From: Glossina fuscipes
Lineage: Eukaryota; Arthropoda; Insecta; Diptera; Glossinidae
DNA: 64,000 bases
Assembly: GCF_014805625.2 (NCBI RefSeq)
Contig: NW_023998462.1
Span: forward strand, 35,911-99,910
Direction of reading: 5' to 3'
Shown here: one piece after another, positions 12,161 to 25,628 of the stretch
How the letters are laid out: every line of letters starts with the position of its first letter
How positions within the stretch are numbered: position 1 is the first letter of the stretch
Notes under the pieces: generated by a model
Database searches by the model: none
Told to the model about the DNA's origin: nothing
The model's input: the letters and a program-made list of their open reading frames with translations, nothing else
Translations under genes and position numbers: made by a program

Positions 12161-14620
12161 GAGTTTATTTATTTATTTATTTATTCCACTTATACAAGAA
12201 ACTCAACTACAAATTTTGACAGTCGAGTTCAGTTGACTCTTAAAGTGGATCTTAAATTAATTAATATTAAAACTTCCTATATATACAATAAAACAAATAA
12301 GAAGGACAAAAAAGAAAAAAAACATGTACAAAACTAGCATAGAGCCACACCCACCGGTACAGAACCAAATTGCGATTAACCCCTACGCTATCGCAAACAT
12401 GCATAAGCTTAGCAACCGATAATAGTTAACAACAATTAATTTTGGACTCATCGTGACATTTTAAGGTTAGGAGCTAGTTTAAGTACGACATAGGTAAATT
12501 GCGCCTATTAAGTAATGTTGTTTTAATGGACTTTAAAGAGTCCAATAATGAGAATAAGTGATAGACATCATTTAGGTTCTTGCAACCAACTCTGAGCAGA
12601 TTAAACAGCTCATAATTATATTTACACTAACTAAGCTTAACTAGGATAAAGTGCCTAGAGAAGCGGTTAGGGCCATTAAAGCTTATCTCACCATGTAATG
12701 AAAGCGAGTCAATAGCACCATTTACTACTTTGATTACAAAGGAAACGCTAAGAACAAATCTACGTTTCTCGAGAGACGGTAAGGACAGCAGAAGCAACCT
12801 AAGTTCTTACATTTATTTAGATTTAGTTTCAGAAGATTCAAAGAGCACCATGCAACAAAATTACCCAAGTCACCTTGAAGCTGATGTGATTGCGATTCAA
12901 CAGAGAAGAAAGAAAACAGTTTCACATCATCAGCATGCATTAAGATCTGGCTGGAATTAACCACCGATGGAAGATCGTTAATGGATAAACTAAATAAAAT
13001 GGGACCTAAATGACTTTTTTGAGGTACGCCACACATAACGGGGAATTCATCCGAGTTGATGAAGTTAAACAAAACCCTGCAGGATCTATTGTGCAGATAA
13101 GAGCTTATCGATTTTACTAAATAGAAAGGGAAGCCAGAAGCTTGGATTTTAAAGATCAGTAAGTTATGGTAAGCCAAATCAAACGCTTTGCTTAAATCAG
13201 TGTATATTACATCTGTGCGAGAGCCACTGGGAAAAGCCTTGAAAACATGACAAGTAAACTTTAACAAATTGGTGACCGCCGATCGCTCTTTCCGAAAGCC
13301 GTGCTGGTGCGGAGAAATACACGAATTAATGGCAAAGGTCAAATGCTGAGTCACAATTCGCTCGAACAACTTGGGCAAGATTTGGCTATGCCTCCGTAGT
13401 TACCAAAAAATTGTCTACTTCCACTTTTGTGGATAGGAGTAAGGAAACTACTATTCCAATGCGAAGGGAAAACACATGTATTCAAGGACAGGTTAAAAAT
13501 CTTTGAGATCACACCAGATAACTCGACAGCGCAAGATTTAAGTACACATGATGGAATTCGACCAGTTTCAGGCGCACAACTATATGTTAGAGAGTTCAAG
13601 CCTTTAGAAATAACCAAATTAGGAGTTGAAACCAAGTTAGTTATAGGATATGGGTAGTTTGCGGATAAATCGGAATTGGCAGTCGAAAGGTTTCGACAGA
13701 AGTACACAGCGAACAGATTTGAGATTTCAAAATCATCCGAGGAATCAGAGTCATTAAAAGAAATATGCGAGGGATGTGTGGAAATTTTTCTTTTTGAGTT
13801 AATAAATTTAAAATAGTATTTAGAATTAGCGAACAGAGAGGATTTAATGAACTGAAGGTATCGGCAGTAATAATGGTGGTTGAGGGAGTTAAATCTATGC
13901 CTCGCCACCGATTAAGCGATGTAGTCGAGCGCAGAGCCACTTTTCGAATATTTTTTGAATAGCGTGTTTTTTCTATTCTTGTAATATTTAATTGTCTAAT
14001 TAAAACACGGGGGACACCTGCTTCGAGGTCGGCACTGCTTGATCGGAACAGATGCAGCAGTAGCTAGATTTAATATATTGTAGAACGAAAACAATAAGCT
14101 TTTAATACTTCCTGTTGAGAAATCAAGCCTTATATGTGAAAGGTGATATTTTAGCAATACAATATTGATTTTATGAAAATCATAATATTTATTTGAAACA
14201 TATGAAACACTTGAACATTTGAAACATATTATTTAAAACAGTTGAGCGAACCATCATGCTTTTGATAAAAGGAAATACACATTGCTGGATGATAAGGATC
14301 CTCAGTTAAACTAGAAGGTGGACAACGATTTACACTAATTTTAGGGAAACTGGCAAAGGAGAGGTCAAACAGTCTACCATTACAATTAGGGATACCGTTG
14401 TATTGAACTAAATTATGCTCTATCAGATGTTGGGTAAGGAATCCAAACCAAATCAAAGGGTTTCGACTGCTTGTGCCACTTCACAAATGAGGGCGGCCTG
14501 TTGCTGTTTGGGGAAATATAGGAGCAGGTTATAAATAGTTGTTTATTAGGTTGCCGTAAAAAAATGCGAAAGAGAGACAATTGATCGCGGACCATGGCCA
14601 AGGAGAGAACCAAAAAAAAA
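12161..14620 (-). mobile_element. Jockey/CR1-type non-LTR element, copy 1 (nested, truncated)
   Basis: The minus strand reads an endonuclease fragment (14229-14613), then reverse transcriptase fragments (13351-13908 and 12734-13378), then a 3' end of ATAAATAAATAAATA at 12161-12180. RT landmarks include SPHQHGFRK, YTDLSKAFD and a GVPQ motif. The active-site YADD is present as HADD. Frames are broken at several points, and about 150 unrelated bases (near 13915-14065) separate the RT and endonuclease parts relative to copy 2. The element encoded target-primed reverse transcription machinery; this copy is dead. It interrupts the leader of LTR element A, so it inserted later than A. Confidence 0.8.
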
Positions 14621-15827
14621 ACGGAAAAAATAATTAGAGAAGATATCGCGTTTTGTTCGAAAAGAAAAAGAAAAAGTCAAAACAAAAGGAATTTGGAACT
14701 ATTTCAGCGATTTTATGAACGTATGCAAAACAAAAAAAAAAGGATGTTGATATAACAAATTGTGACTTTTAAAAGAAAATACTTAAACATTAAACGCGTT
14801 CCAAGTAAATTGAAGTAAAGAAAAAATAAATAAATAAAAAAGAGAAAGGAGAAAATAAAAAGGTTAAAATACCACAAAAAGAAATTTTTGAAACATTTGC
14901 ATAAAACTGAAAAGAATGAAAAAGTGTGTGTTAGAGAAAGGAACGAAAAAATTGAAGATGAGCTTAATTCGCAAAAAAAAAAAAAAAACTAAAAAAGAAA
15001 AAGCTGAATTATGCTTTAACCGCTTAAACAATGTTTAAAATATCAACACAAAAATTTTGGACAATATTGCTCAAAACTTGTGGTCGATTGTTATTACTAC
15101 TCTTATATCTAATGGCACAAGTTTCTTAATTAGTAATATCCTACGCATAAAAGTGAAATTCTGTATAACAAAAATTGCAAAAGGCAAGCACAAAAAAATA
15201 AGTAAGTGACAATATTGTTAAAGAAGCATATCAATTACCAAACAAAACTTCGAAAAGAATATAATAACAAATCAAAAATATGTAATTTGTATTTTACTGA
15301 ACGAAAACAAAACACTAATGGAAACGCATAAATGCATTCATGTAGAGAGTGGTCACATATGTGGCAATTATAAACGAATATTAAAGCCCACATAATTGTA
15401 AAAATATCGAACAAAAATCAGAAAAACCACAATTGCAGATTTATTAAAAATTTATTTAAACGGAAACTTTATTAAAAGCCAACGAAACTACATTAAAAAC
15501 GCAGGAACAGTGTTTGTGAAAGAATGCAGCAGTAAACCCAAGAGAGGACAATCAAAGTAAAGACGGAGAGCTTCAAGCAGAATCAACAGCTACAGCAGCA
15601 GCAATAACAGTAGAGAAGGCAGCATAGCATCGTTCGTCATCATTCGATGTATAAAAAAAAGGGAAACGAAAGAGAAAGTCGACAACCCGCATAGAGGAAT
15701 GAACTCCACCAAAAATTGTACAGTTCGAAAACATCGGAAAATGTGTTATATAACATTAAAAATCGGCATAACAAGAGAAACTGTCTTACAAAAAAGGGAG
15801 AGCTTTACTAACGTTTCTTTTCTTGCA
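14621..15827 (+). other. Leader of element A, part 2
   Basis: Very A-rich DNA with no ORF of note and no recognised signal. It continues the non-coding leader of element A to the gag remnant. Confidence 0.5.
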
Positions 15828-16075
15828 GGTCAGCAAAGTCAGCAGATGGGGCCCCAATTTTACCGGCCATAGTGAGCCGCTTGCCTTCACCGAGCGGATC
15901 GAAGAGCTAGCTTAGGTATACAGCTTCGACAAAGATCGTTTACCAGCCACCATGGTGGTGATGCTACCCGGCCGGGCCTTAACGAGGTACCGTAACAGCA
16001 ACGAACACTGGACATCCTGGTAGAAGATCAAAGCTGACTTTCTAAAACTCTTCCTGCCACCCAGAGTGGAGACCA
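15828..16075 (+). pseudogene. gag remnant of element A
   Basis: The reading is related to copy B's gag across the stretch EPLAF.E..EELA...Y, with stop codons inside (for example at the AGCTAGCTTAGG near 15906). It includes the conserved AGCAACGAACACTGGACATC and a FLPP end at about 16060. The gag product would form the particle of the retrotransposon. This copy cannot make it. Confidence 0.7.
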
Positions 16076-19000
16076 CCAGCTTAATTGTCCGAACCCACAG
16101 GTCTTACACTGCTGGATCTGCGGCCGACGAGGCGTGCGAATCATCAACTGCTGTCAATAACAGCGCGTACCTGCCTCCCCGAGTTAAGCGAACACACCAT
16201 GATAGGTTTATTGTTAAAGCAGGGCCAATTACCACCCAGCCAAGTCAACGTAATCATCTAACAACAACGCACACAAACGAGACTTACGATTTACCAACGC
16301 GATGCTCTTCTTTTGCGCTGAAAGTTAATAACGGCAATCCACCTCCCAGCAAGGAAATTTTTGAAACTCCGCTACGCAGCGATACGAAGCAAAGTCCTCA
16401 AATCCATCGAAATCCACGCCTTCCATCCAATGAAGCCCACCAGGATAAAAATGCCATCCAGGCCTACAAACAATCGTGCTCAGGGAAGTCAAGGGCGCCA
16501 TGCCTCCTACTACAGCTCACACCTGGTAGAGTCGGAGCGGCCTAAGAGACCAGCCATTGTAACGTCGGCGTTCGCATGCCTGAAGGACAAACAAGTAGAT
16601 TTCGAAGAGGCAAAGCCCATTACACGGCTGCACTCATCGCCAAGGTCAGATCAATACAATGCGAGCCCTATAGTGGCCAATGTTGACCCACGACCCGCAC
16701 CTACTGGCCAACGCTCCGACATCCCGATGTCAGAAAGCCACGGGTGAACGAGTGCTGATACGACTTTCCGTCAACAGAAGGCAAATGCCACGCCTAAAGA
16801 TACGGCACCCATCTTGGAAAAACAATCAAGTTTGCCTCAACAGCAACTCAGCATAACAACATCACGGGAGACACCACAACAGCTGCAGCCTCAACAACAA
16901 CAACATATACCAACAGAAGTCGGTACCCAAAACAATCATAACAATAGCATCATAACAACTACAATGAATTCAACAATAAGAAGACGACAACGACAATCAC
17001 TACAAATCCGAATAACCGGGTGATGCCCACGCACCAAAGGCGGTATGCACAGCAAAATGCAAACAACAATTTTAACGGCTGCTCATCGAATGAAGCAGGC
17101 TGTCTGACGTCAGGTATGCCTCCACCAATAGTCGACGTACAAAATGGAACAGCACGAAACATAAAAGTCATTGATAATGAAAGCGAAATATCTTAGGAAG
17201 CAGAAGCGAAACAAATTCTTCTACGTTTACCTACACCGAACAGTGTGAAGGGAAATATCACCAACAGGAGTAATCAATTGCAACAGCAATCTGGTTTGCA
17301 TATTCAATCATCGCTGCGAACGAACGTTATAAGGCATGCGCTGCCTATGCCACCCCCACCGTTAGCTTATGAAATCACTGAATTGATATAAAAGGCTATG
17401 TAACTTTTCGGAAACTCAACCTATACACGGATGTTGTCGTCTAATTCTTATCATCTTTCGCATGTTTTCCGGCCTGGCTCGTCGGATGGGGGGTGTCCAA
17501 GTATAGGATATACAGACACGTGATAGGTACTTGCCTCGCTATGATATTCCATTATTTTAAAACAAAACATGTTTACTATGAAATCTTAAAAAAAAGCTTT
17601 TGACTAATCTAATCCATGCCCTAACCACATTGCTTCTATCTCGCCTCTCCGCCACCCACCGGAAGTCTTACCAATATGTTACCTTCTAATAAGAACACAT
17701 TTCTTCTCTCTCCTTTTCAACGAATGTATTACAACGTTTTAATTCCATATGTAAAAATCACAATTTTCCAAAAAAAAGGGAGAATAGTAAGTATTCAATC
17801 TTAACACAACCTTATAACGAATTAGTACAATATTTCGGGATCAAAATGTTCAAAAGGAACATAGGTTATTAAACAGTTTTATTGATTTCTTGCGATGCTT
17901 TAATTCAATTTTGCAAAACCTATAATGTACAAAAGGTACATTGGTTGTTGAACAATCTTTTCAAAACTTAAAACGACTTAGTACAATATTTCGTAACTAA
18001 AATGTTCATAAGGGACAAAGGTTATTAAACAATTTTAAGGGTATATTGCAATGATTTAATTCGACATTGCAAAACCAAAAATGTTCACAATAAACAATGG
18101 TTGTTTAACAATCTTACCAAATCTTACACGACTTAGTACAATATTACCGATACAAATTTTACGCTCTGGGCAAGGGTTAATAATAAATTTCATAAAACGA
18201 CTTATCGAAACCGCCAACCACGCCAATGCGCATCGCCATAGCTGAAAGGTGCTTTAATTACTTATAAGTGCTAGAGTTATCGCAAACAAAGAGTAGGATT
18301 AATATTAAGGTACTAATACTCGAAAGATAAGCCAAGGATTGCTTCCCTCATAGAGACGGTGTGCTCCGGACGTTACGCCGGACGATTTAACTTCCCTCCT
18401 TCCTACTTTTACTTCTTATATTTTTTTCCCTTTGTGCTTCAGGCCCTTTTTTCTCCTCGTTATCAAAAGATTTGGAAAATCCTTTTATCGTTTCCTCGAA
18501 CGACAAAACAAAATAGCTATCCTTTCGTTACTAGTCGCGATGGCAAAGCAAAACTAGGATTATTTTAATTTCTCCCAACGAAAAAAGGAATTTGCACGCT
18601 AAAAGAATCCGCGGAGCGCCATCTTTCTTTTTCTTCTTCTCAAAAACGTGTCATGTAGAGCCAAAACGATCATATAGCAACCAAAAATGATTTGTAGATT
18701 TTGCTGTTGATTTACACCAAAGTCACAAGTTTTTATGCACATGCCATTTTCGGCAAGATTTCATTAAATTAATTGGAATAATTCCATCGATATATGGATT
18801 GCATGGAAGTGAAATTTCTCCCTTTAAAAAATATTATTATTTCTTAATAACACTGTTAAAGATGATTTTTAAAAATTTTGCTAAAAAAAACCGCAGAAAA
18901 GTAAACAAAACAACCGACTCTACGCCATTATTCAGACAAAAAAAAAAATCTTTTTTTCTCAATTACCCAAGTTTCTCTTTTTTTCTTTTTTCCTACGCGC

Positions 19001-19821
19001 CGCTTGTCGCTTTTTCAAGGTTACCAAAGTTTGCTTTTTTTCCGTTTTTTTTCTTTTTTGTTTCTCCCCACTACAGTGCCTGTTACAGCTACAAATAAAG
19101 TTTTTGAACGTCAACAACAACAAACAGCACCTCAGGGCAAAAGTCTTTCAATATGGAGTGAACATGTTCATAAGGCAATAAAATATCATGCATTGAAGGA
19201 AATCTACAGGTAGATGGGGAGCTGTATGTGATCACCGTCAGCTGCCGGGAGAGTAGGCAGCCGTACTCTTCGGCGCTGAGGCAACCCCTCACCTTCATGA
19301 ATAACATTAATTACAACAGCTATAATAATCGCAGCATCGTCATCGTCAACATTAATTATCACCACAACAACGTCCACTTTTATAAATGCCCAGACACAAC
19401 AAAATCGCATCAGCCCTGATGAGGCCATGCCAAATACCAAGACAACACCCACCTGCTTGCACAACATCATGAACCTTTACAAAAATCATCGATAGTATCC
19501 ACTGCAAAATGCAACCATTACAACGGCAGCACAGCAACTACAATAAATCTAACCAAATGACAATACAGCTACAACGCACTACGCTCATTTCAATCGCGAC
19601 GAGTACATAATGACGTCACAATGCCCTCACCAGCTGTTACATAAACAACAACAACAGCAAATAATAGCACCCTGCTCTGCTCAGGCAACAGCCTTTGCGT
19701 TATCATCGCAAAGTGATAGCAACCTGCTCTGCAAGTAAGATGCTCTGCGCCGTCATCTTTCGGCCCAACAATCACCAACAGCAGCATCAGTCACTTTTTC
19801 CCCCCCGACGAACGGTGGATC
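16076..19821 (+). other. Deleted pol and 3' untranslated region of element A
   Basis: After the gag remnant comes degraded sequence with scattered matches to the 3' part of copy B. ATAGTGGCCAATGTTG near 16670 corresponds to ATAGCGGCCAACGTTG near 39050. CAA/CAG/ACA-rich blocks (about 16830-17000 and 19100-19640) and a 156-base tandem repeat follow. The 3' end before the LTR carries the AGCACCCTGCTCTGC repeat motif. Open frames at 16066-16747 lack any pol motif. Confidence 0.55.
17821..18180. repeat. 156-base tandem repeat inside element A
   Basis: TTAGTACAATATT recurs at 17821, 17977 and 18132 (spacings 156 and 155). Each unit contains two related half-units with AAAATGTTCA..AGG.ACA..GGTT.TT.AACA, so the array looks like a dimerised repeat of about 75-80 bases. 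Confidence 0.8.
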
Positions 19822-20270
19822 TGTGAGGACCGAAAATCGTCCCTCGTTTTGGCCTCACGGATTCTCCGTCTCTGGTGAGGGGAAGAGAGTGCTGGGTTAA
19901 GGTAGCATAGGAATAGAATAAGAATAGATTAAGATAGGATAGGAAGAAAATAAGAATATTTTAAGGTAGGATAGGAAAAGAATAAGAATACAATAAAATA
20001 AGATAACAACAGCATACGAATAGAATTGGGTAGAATAGGCTAGTCTTAGTTCTAGTTGAGGGCGTCGAGAGTAGACTCTCGAGTAGGGAAATCGTGTTTT
20101 AGAGTCGAAAGTAGAGCCTCGGAGAGTCGCGTGTTAATGATAAGATAAGGTGAAGAAAACGATGATGGAATAAATAAAGAGTCTTTGGGAATATAAATTT
20201 CTTGCATGTTATCCTTCCCTGGGCCGCTGAGCTGCCCTAGCTTTAGGAAATGGGACGAAACGTCCTCGCA
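19822..20270 (+). repeat. 3' LTR of element A
   Basis: It begins TGTGAGGACCGAAAATCGTC and ends CGTCCTCGCA. It shares the CACGGATTCTCCGTCTCTGG block, the GAATAGA-type repeat run, the CTCGAGTAGGG segment and the CCGCTGAGCTGCCC block with the 5' LTR. Visible differences and a longer repeat run show that the two LTRs have diverged well since insertion. Confidence 0.85.
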
Positions 20271-23184
20271 GCAAGTTGTTTAGTTCTTGTACACCACGGT
20301 CTATACAAGTCGTAGCTAGTACTCCACAGGCATGTGGCTCCACTAATTTTTAATTTATTCATTAACGGCTTATTTTAACTGTATACATTCATACACAACC
20401 AAATATGTAACATAAGCAATGACAGGTACAGACTTGTATTATTTAAATCTTTAACATACAAGGACTAATATTTGGAACAAACATTGTAAAATGATGAACA
20501 ACTGTCTCGGTTGTTTCCACTGAACAAAGTTTCTAGTCAATTCGTCACGAATAACGGAATGCCTGAACAGAGAAGCTCCCATGAAAATAGCCCACAAGCA
20601 GGTTAATGATACATAGAATAAGAAGCATGATTTAAGATAAGAGACAAAACAGTTAGTAAACGACATCCAACCACAACACAAGTATTACCTTTTCTTAATT
20701 CGATAAACCTTATCTAATTCAGACACTAAGAAAGTATTTATATTTTTTCAGGAAACCCAAAAAAATAACATGCAACTGGCGCAGTTGTTCATAACCCATA
20801 AAATCTAAGTAAGTGCAAGTTATCTAGCAATTAGGACCTCGGAGCCTAAAGAAAGAAAATTTATTTGGCAAACTCACAAATAAAAATGCGGATAAGCGAA
20901 AATTATTCAGCAAGCAAAAGTCCAAATGAATGACAACTAGTTGGCAAATAAAAACACGAAAAGTGTATATTAATTAATTTATTGCACTATCTACAATATT
21001 CATTTTAGAATGTACAAAATATTTTTAAAGTTTCTTTCTTGTTTGCCTTAAGATAAATAAGCATAAAACGTCAAAAAAGTGAAAAAATAAGATTTAGTTA
21101 CATGTAAGTTTGCGTGGAAATTACCGATTTTTCAATTTTTGCACGTGAAGAGCCGATTACTGCGTTAAATAAGTATAAGTAACCAAGTTATAGGCTCTCT
21201 GAAGTTTCCATTTGGAAGTTACATACTTTATGAAAAAACAAAGTGAATATGACCATCTTACAGTGGTAATTAAAACAAGTACAAAACAGGTAAAAGCATA
21301 TATAATTGCATGTCAGTGAATTTTGGAAAACACGATGTTTATAAACCATTCATGTCTGCACAAATAACCGAAAGATCGGCAACGGAGTTTAATATATTTG
21401 GGGCCACCGTTCAGTGCCGCTTTGTGAGGTTCGAAGGTTGTTGAAACTGTTGTACATGCCATTGTTAAGCTAGCTAGCTCGGGAGACATGGCGGTGTTTT
21501 ACGTCTCAGGGAGATTTCCTACACCTTGTAATTCATTCCTTTTGGTTTTTTTTTTTTGTAGATTATGTATATATGTTTTTGTATTAATAAAATTCTACAA
21601 TTTCATTTAATTTATTTCTCAATTTATTGTTTAATGTTTATCGAACACCACGCCATCTTTTCCTTTTGTTTTTTACTTCATTTTTCCACAGTTTTTCCAA
21701 GAAAACAGAATCTACACCAATTAGCATATGCACTTATATAATGTGTTCAGATTCTACATCTTCTATTTTTTCACTTATTTAAAGAAATTTTTATGACTGA
21801 TTTTCGTAAGCGAAATCAACAACTCCTTCAACGTTTCATTCTTAACAAAAAGTATGTTAAACACATGTTACAACTTCTTTAATCAAATACTTTTCATTTC
21901 TTATTTTTACAAACGTTTATAATGAAAGTTAGTAGAAATCTATAATCGCAAACGCAATTTTTACCCTTTTCTTTTGACATATGTTTACAATGAATACTCC
22001 CAGAAACATATAACTATAAACGAAAACAAATGTAAATAAAAAAAGTGAAGTTTTGTTAAACATTACCTAAAGTTAGTTGGTAATCATTTTGTATTGTACT
22101 GATTAAAAAATAAAAAAAAAATTCAACAATAAAAAGAAACTTTTAAAAAACCGATATAATTACAATATAAAAGTAGACAATGTCAAGCAAAATGTTTTAA
22201 AAAGCAATTATGGACATCCGCTTGCATTTAATAAGGCTTGATCAAAATCTTTTTTGCCGTAATTTAATTATCACCACTTCGTGCATTTAAAATCATCTAT
22301 AAATTAAGACGGTGATTTTTAATGTTCTCGTTGTTCTAATCGGTCTAATCGTTCCTGAAAAAGTGGTAAACAATCGGAAAACAGTGTTTTTGAACAAATA
22401 CTTTTTTTGTGGGTTGCTAAACAAAGTTTACATATTAAACGAAATATTGGAAAACCGACATTGTCGAAAGAAGAAATGTGGACTGAAACAATGTTTTCAA
22501 CAAAATTGTAAAGGAGAACAGAAAAATCCAACAAAAGGAAATTGGCGAATAAATAAAAGCAATAGACGACATATAGCTGAAAACGACATATGTTCGTAAA
22601 AACATAAAGTAAGAAAGAGAAGAGTTCGTGGGGTACAGCTTTGAATCCACTGCACTTTGCTGACGTGAAGTAGTTTCCTCATCTTATAAAAGAGTTGAAA
22701 TGGATTGTTCTTTTTTTATATTATTTATAAATTGAAAGAGATAATATCATAAATAAATTTTGAAAATTTGGGAAATGAAATTAAAAGACCCTTCATTCGT
22801 TACTAATATACGTGTCAGAAATATGAAATGTGTTCTTCTATTTTTTTTCAGTTCAGTAATTCACTCACCGTTCTGGTAGAATTTGTATAACTGACCGACC
22901 TGCTAATGAGTACTAAGAAATTGACGGAGGAACGGAGGGCGATCTTATAAAAATAGTAAGTGGAGTAACAATAGGAGACGTGTATAAGGGTTTATACACG
23001 TTTCATGGGGACAATGGAATCTAAAATGATGTTGTCAACGTCAATACTAAAATGCAGAAACCGCAACTCACTTAAAGATGGAAATCCTTTCACAACCAGG
23101 ATCTGCAGCAGGATATGCTTACACTACTGGAAACACAATCTTTGTATCTTTTCTAAACCATACCAGCATTGGTACATCCATAAA
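20271..23184. other. AT-rich DNA without recognised genes
   Basis: Mostly AT-rich sequence with chance ORFs. A denser patch at about 21370-21600 ends with AATAAAA followed by T/A-rich DNA and could be a decayed LTR, but I find no partner copy in the window. Confidence 0.4.
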
Positions 23185-24100
23185 GTGGAACCAACGGAAT
23201 AATCCGACACATCGTTTCGCCGTACTTCACTCCTATCTGGATCGTTCCGGAAGAGTGGGAGGAAAGTAGGAAGAAAAAGGCGATATTCCTAATTGATTAC
23301 AGAGAATTGAACAAGATGACATTTGACATTTGAGATATCCCCTACCTAGTATTGACAGAATCTTCGATAAGTTAGAGAGATGCTAATATTTCGCTACGGT
23401 TAATTTGACATGTATAAAGCTGCCTTTATGATAGAAGAGTAGTATTATGAATTTGTAAGAATTATCTTCGACTTACAAACTGACCTCGCAACATTTCAGA
23501 CATTAACAGACAGGATATAGTCTGAAAAAATTATAGAAATAGATTATGTCCCGTCTACAGAGATGCTGTTAGTATATTTTCTGCATCGCTAAAAGAGCAC
23601 ATGCAATCAATGCAATTAATATTTGCAAATGTAAAACGTGCAAATTTAAAAACACGTTTAAATTAATCAGAGTTCCAAAATGGGAAAGAATTCCTAGGAC
23701 AAATAATTTCGCAAGAAGAGTGAAGTCAAACCCATCCAAAACGCAATGTATGCCCAAAATTTCTGTTACCGAAGACGCCGAAGCAAATAAAGCAATTCCT
23801 CCGAGTAATGAGGTCTTATAGAAAATCTCTTCAATATTATTCACCATTATCAAAACCCACCAATCTTTTGACCCGATTTCCAAACATGCCTGATGGGGAC
23901 TGAAATTGTCGGAATTTGACTACGAAATTAAAGGCGATAAAGCCACAAAAAACGATAGCGATTGATTCCGGAAGAAGGGGAAATTAATTCAATAGAAAAC
24001 AACACAAAAATTCCAAAGAGTAAGTCACCATTCAGCTTTTATAAAAACCAAGTTATCATAACAAAAATCAACTCCAGATCCAGATGAAAACTATGCTTAA
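23185..24100 (+). pseudogene. Decayed gypsy/17.6-type pol (RT and connection)
   Basis: Scattered across three frames are the landmarks of a gypsy-group reverse transcriptase. These are a GIIRH..SPY..PIWIVP segment (about 23198-23250), FLIDYRELNK (about 23285), a DRIFDKLERC segment (about 23355), a palm-end SLKEHMQSMQLIFA segment (about 23588-23630) and PKTPKQIKQF (about 23770). Stops and frameshifts lie between all of them and the catalytic Y.DD is not readable. The order on the plus strand is right for one element. Sequence to about 25090 may hold further decayed parts. No LTRs or envelope gene could be recognised. Confidence 0.6.
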
Positions 24101-25628
24101 CATATACAACAAATTCTAATTTTAAATTTGAAGAATTACTTCAACCCAATGCGAACAAATGCAGTCATAATTGATGACGTTTATGAAATATTTAAAAACT
24201 TTAATTTTGTCAAATAATACAAACTTCATAGTTCTAAAATTTTGATCACTACTCTGAGATGTGGAGGATGAACTTGGACTAGCAAAGTTAATTGAACAAG
24301 AACACATAAGTGAAAATCACTGAGGTTTACAAACAACTTGCCAGGAACTGATATAATTTACCATCTGCATCTAGAGCTTAGGGTAACAAAGTATATAAAT
24401 AGTCACGAAATATGCCGCCAAAGAAATTTGACAGATGGCCCAAAATTCCTTACAAAGTAAGAGAGACTTGTGTAAATCGAACAAAAAATTATTCATTATT
24501 CATGCGCGAAGGCGAAAGTGTTATAAGTACAAAGTTATGGGAACCATAATGATTATGTATCAATAAAAATCAGAGAGGTAAAAGGAATCAAACATTATAC
24601 CAAAGTCCTTCACATCTTAAGTATGGCAGCCTACCTCTAGAGGACAGGATACACATTTCGCTTTGGTAAGTGAAAAACGTAAGCTTATTAGTAAGTTAGG
24701 TGAACGACTGAAAAACATAGACGCAACTATGGATAGCGACGAAGAAATCCAAATATCGAACTCGGCTATCTACACAGAAGCGAACAAAACCTACCGAACC
24801 AGATGCGTACAATTACTATTAATTTTATGACTACCCATATAGCGATTGCATAAACAAATCTGAAGATTCTCTTGGAAGCAAAATAACGAGTCTCGAAGAC
24901 TCCTTAGGACGAAGTCACGTTCATGTCATGAATCACGTATACATCAAATAAATAATGAGACTCTTCTTCTGAAAGAACAAAATGATGACATTGATCAAGA
25001 AATATTCTCTAATAGATTTGGAATAATTTCCACAAATATTTCAACAAAAACAGAAATGGACTTTATTACAAACTTCGATGGTTCTCCGAAATAATAATAT
25101 TGCTTTATTGATTTATTTATTCCACATATACAAGAAACCCAACTAAAACAAAATGGCAGTCGAGTTCAATTGACTCTTAAAGCAAATCTTAAATTAATGA
25201 ATATTAAAACTTAGTATAAGTACAATAAAACAAATAAGAAGGAAAAAAAAGAAAAGCATATACACAACCAGCATAGGGCCCACAACCGGTACAGAACCAA
25301 ATTGCAAATGAAGCCCTAAGCCATCGCAAACATGCATAAGCACGGCAACCGATAATAGTTAAAACAATTCATTTTCGAATCGTAACGATTTTTTAAGGTT
25401 AAAAGCTAGTTTAAGTAAGACATGGGTAAATCGCGCGTATTAAGTAATGTTGTTTTAATGGACTTTAAAGAGTCCGACAATGAGAATAAGTGAAAGACAT
25501 CATTTAGTAATTATATTTACATTGACTAAGCTTTATCAAGATAAAGTGGCTGGAGAAGCGGTTAGGAACATTAATGCCTATCTCACGAAGTAATGCGGGC
25601 GAGTCAATTGTACCATCTATTAATTTGA

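Larger units (their letters stand above)
9771..20270 (+). mobile_element. LTR retrotransposon copy A, internally deleted
   Basis: Two related direct repeats bound this segment: 9771-10186 and 19822-20270, both starting TGTGAGGACC and ending in a GCA. The internal region has a very long non-coding leader, a gag remnant at 15828-16075 that matches copy B's gag at 35090-35310, CAA/CAG-rich stretches, and a 3' tail with AGCACCCTGCTCTGCTCAGG shared with copy B at 39200. No protease, RT or integrase is present, so pol has been lost and any movement would have needed enzymes supplied in trans. A non-LTR element is nested in the leader at 12161-14620. The bases flanking the two outer ends (CATAT and GCAAG) do not match, so no target-site duplication survives. 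It belongs to the same family as copy B and the 55108-55425 LTR. Confidence 0.8.

Noticed and set aside
19004..19790. Several ORFs on both strands as genes
   Set aside because: They lie in CAA/ACA-rich untranslated sequence of LTR element A and arise from low-complexity code.
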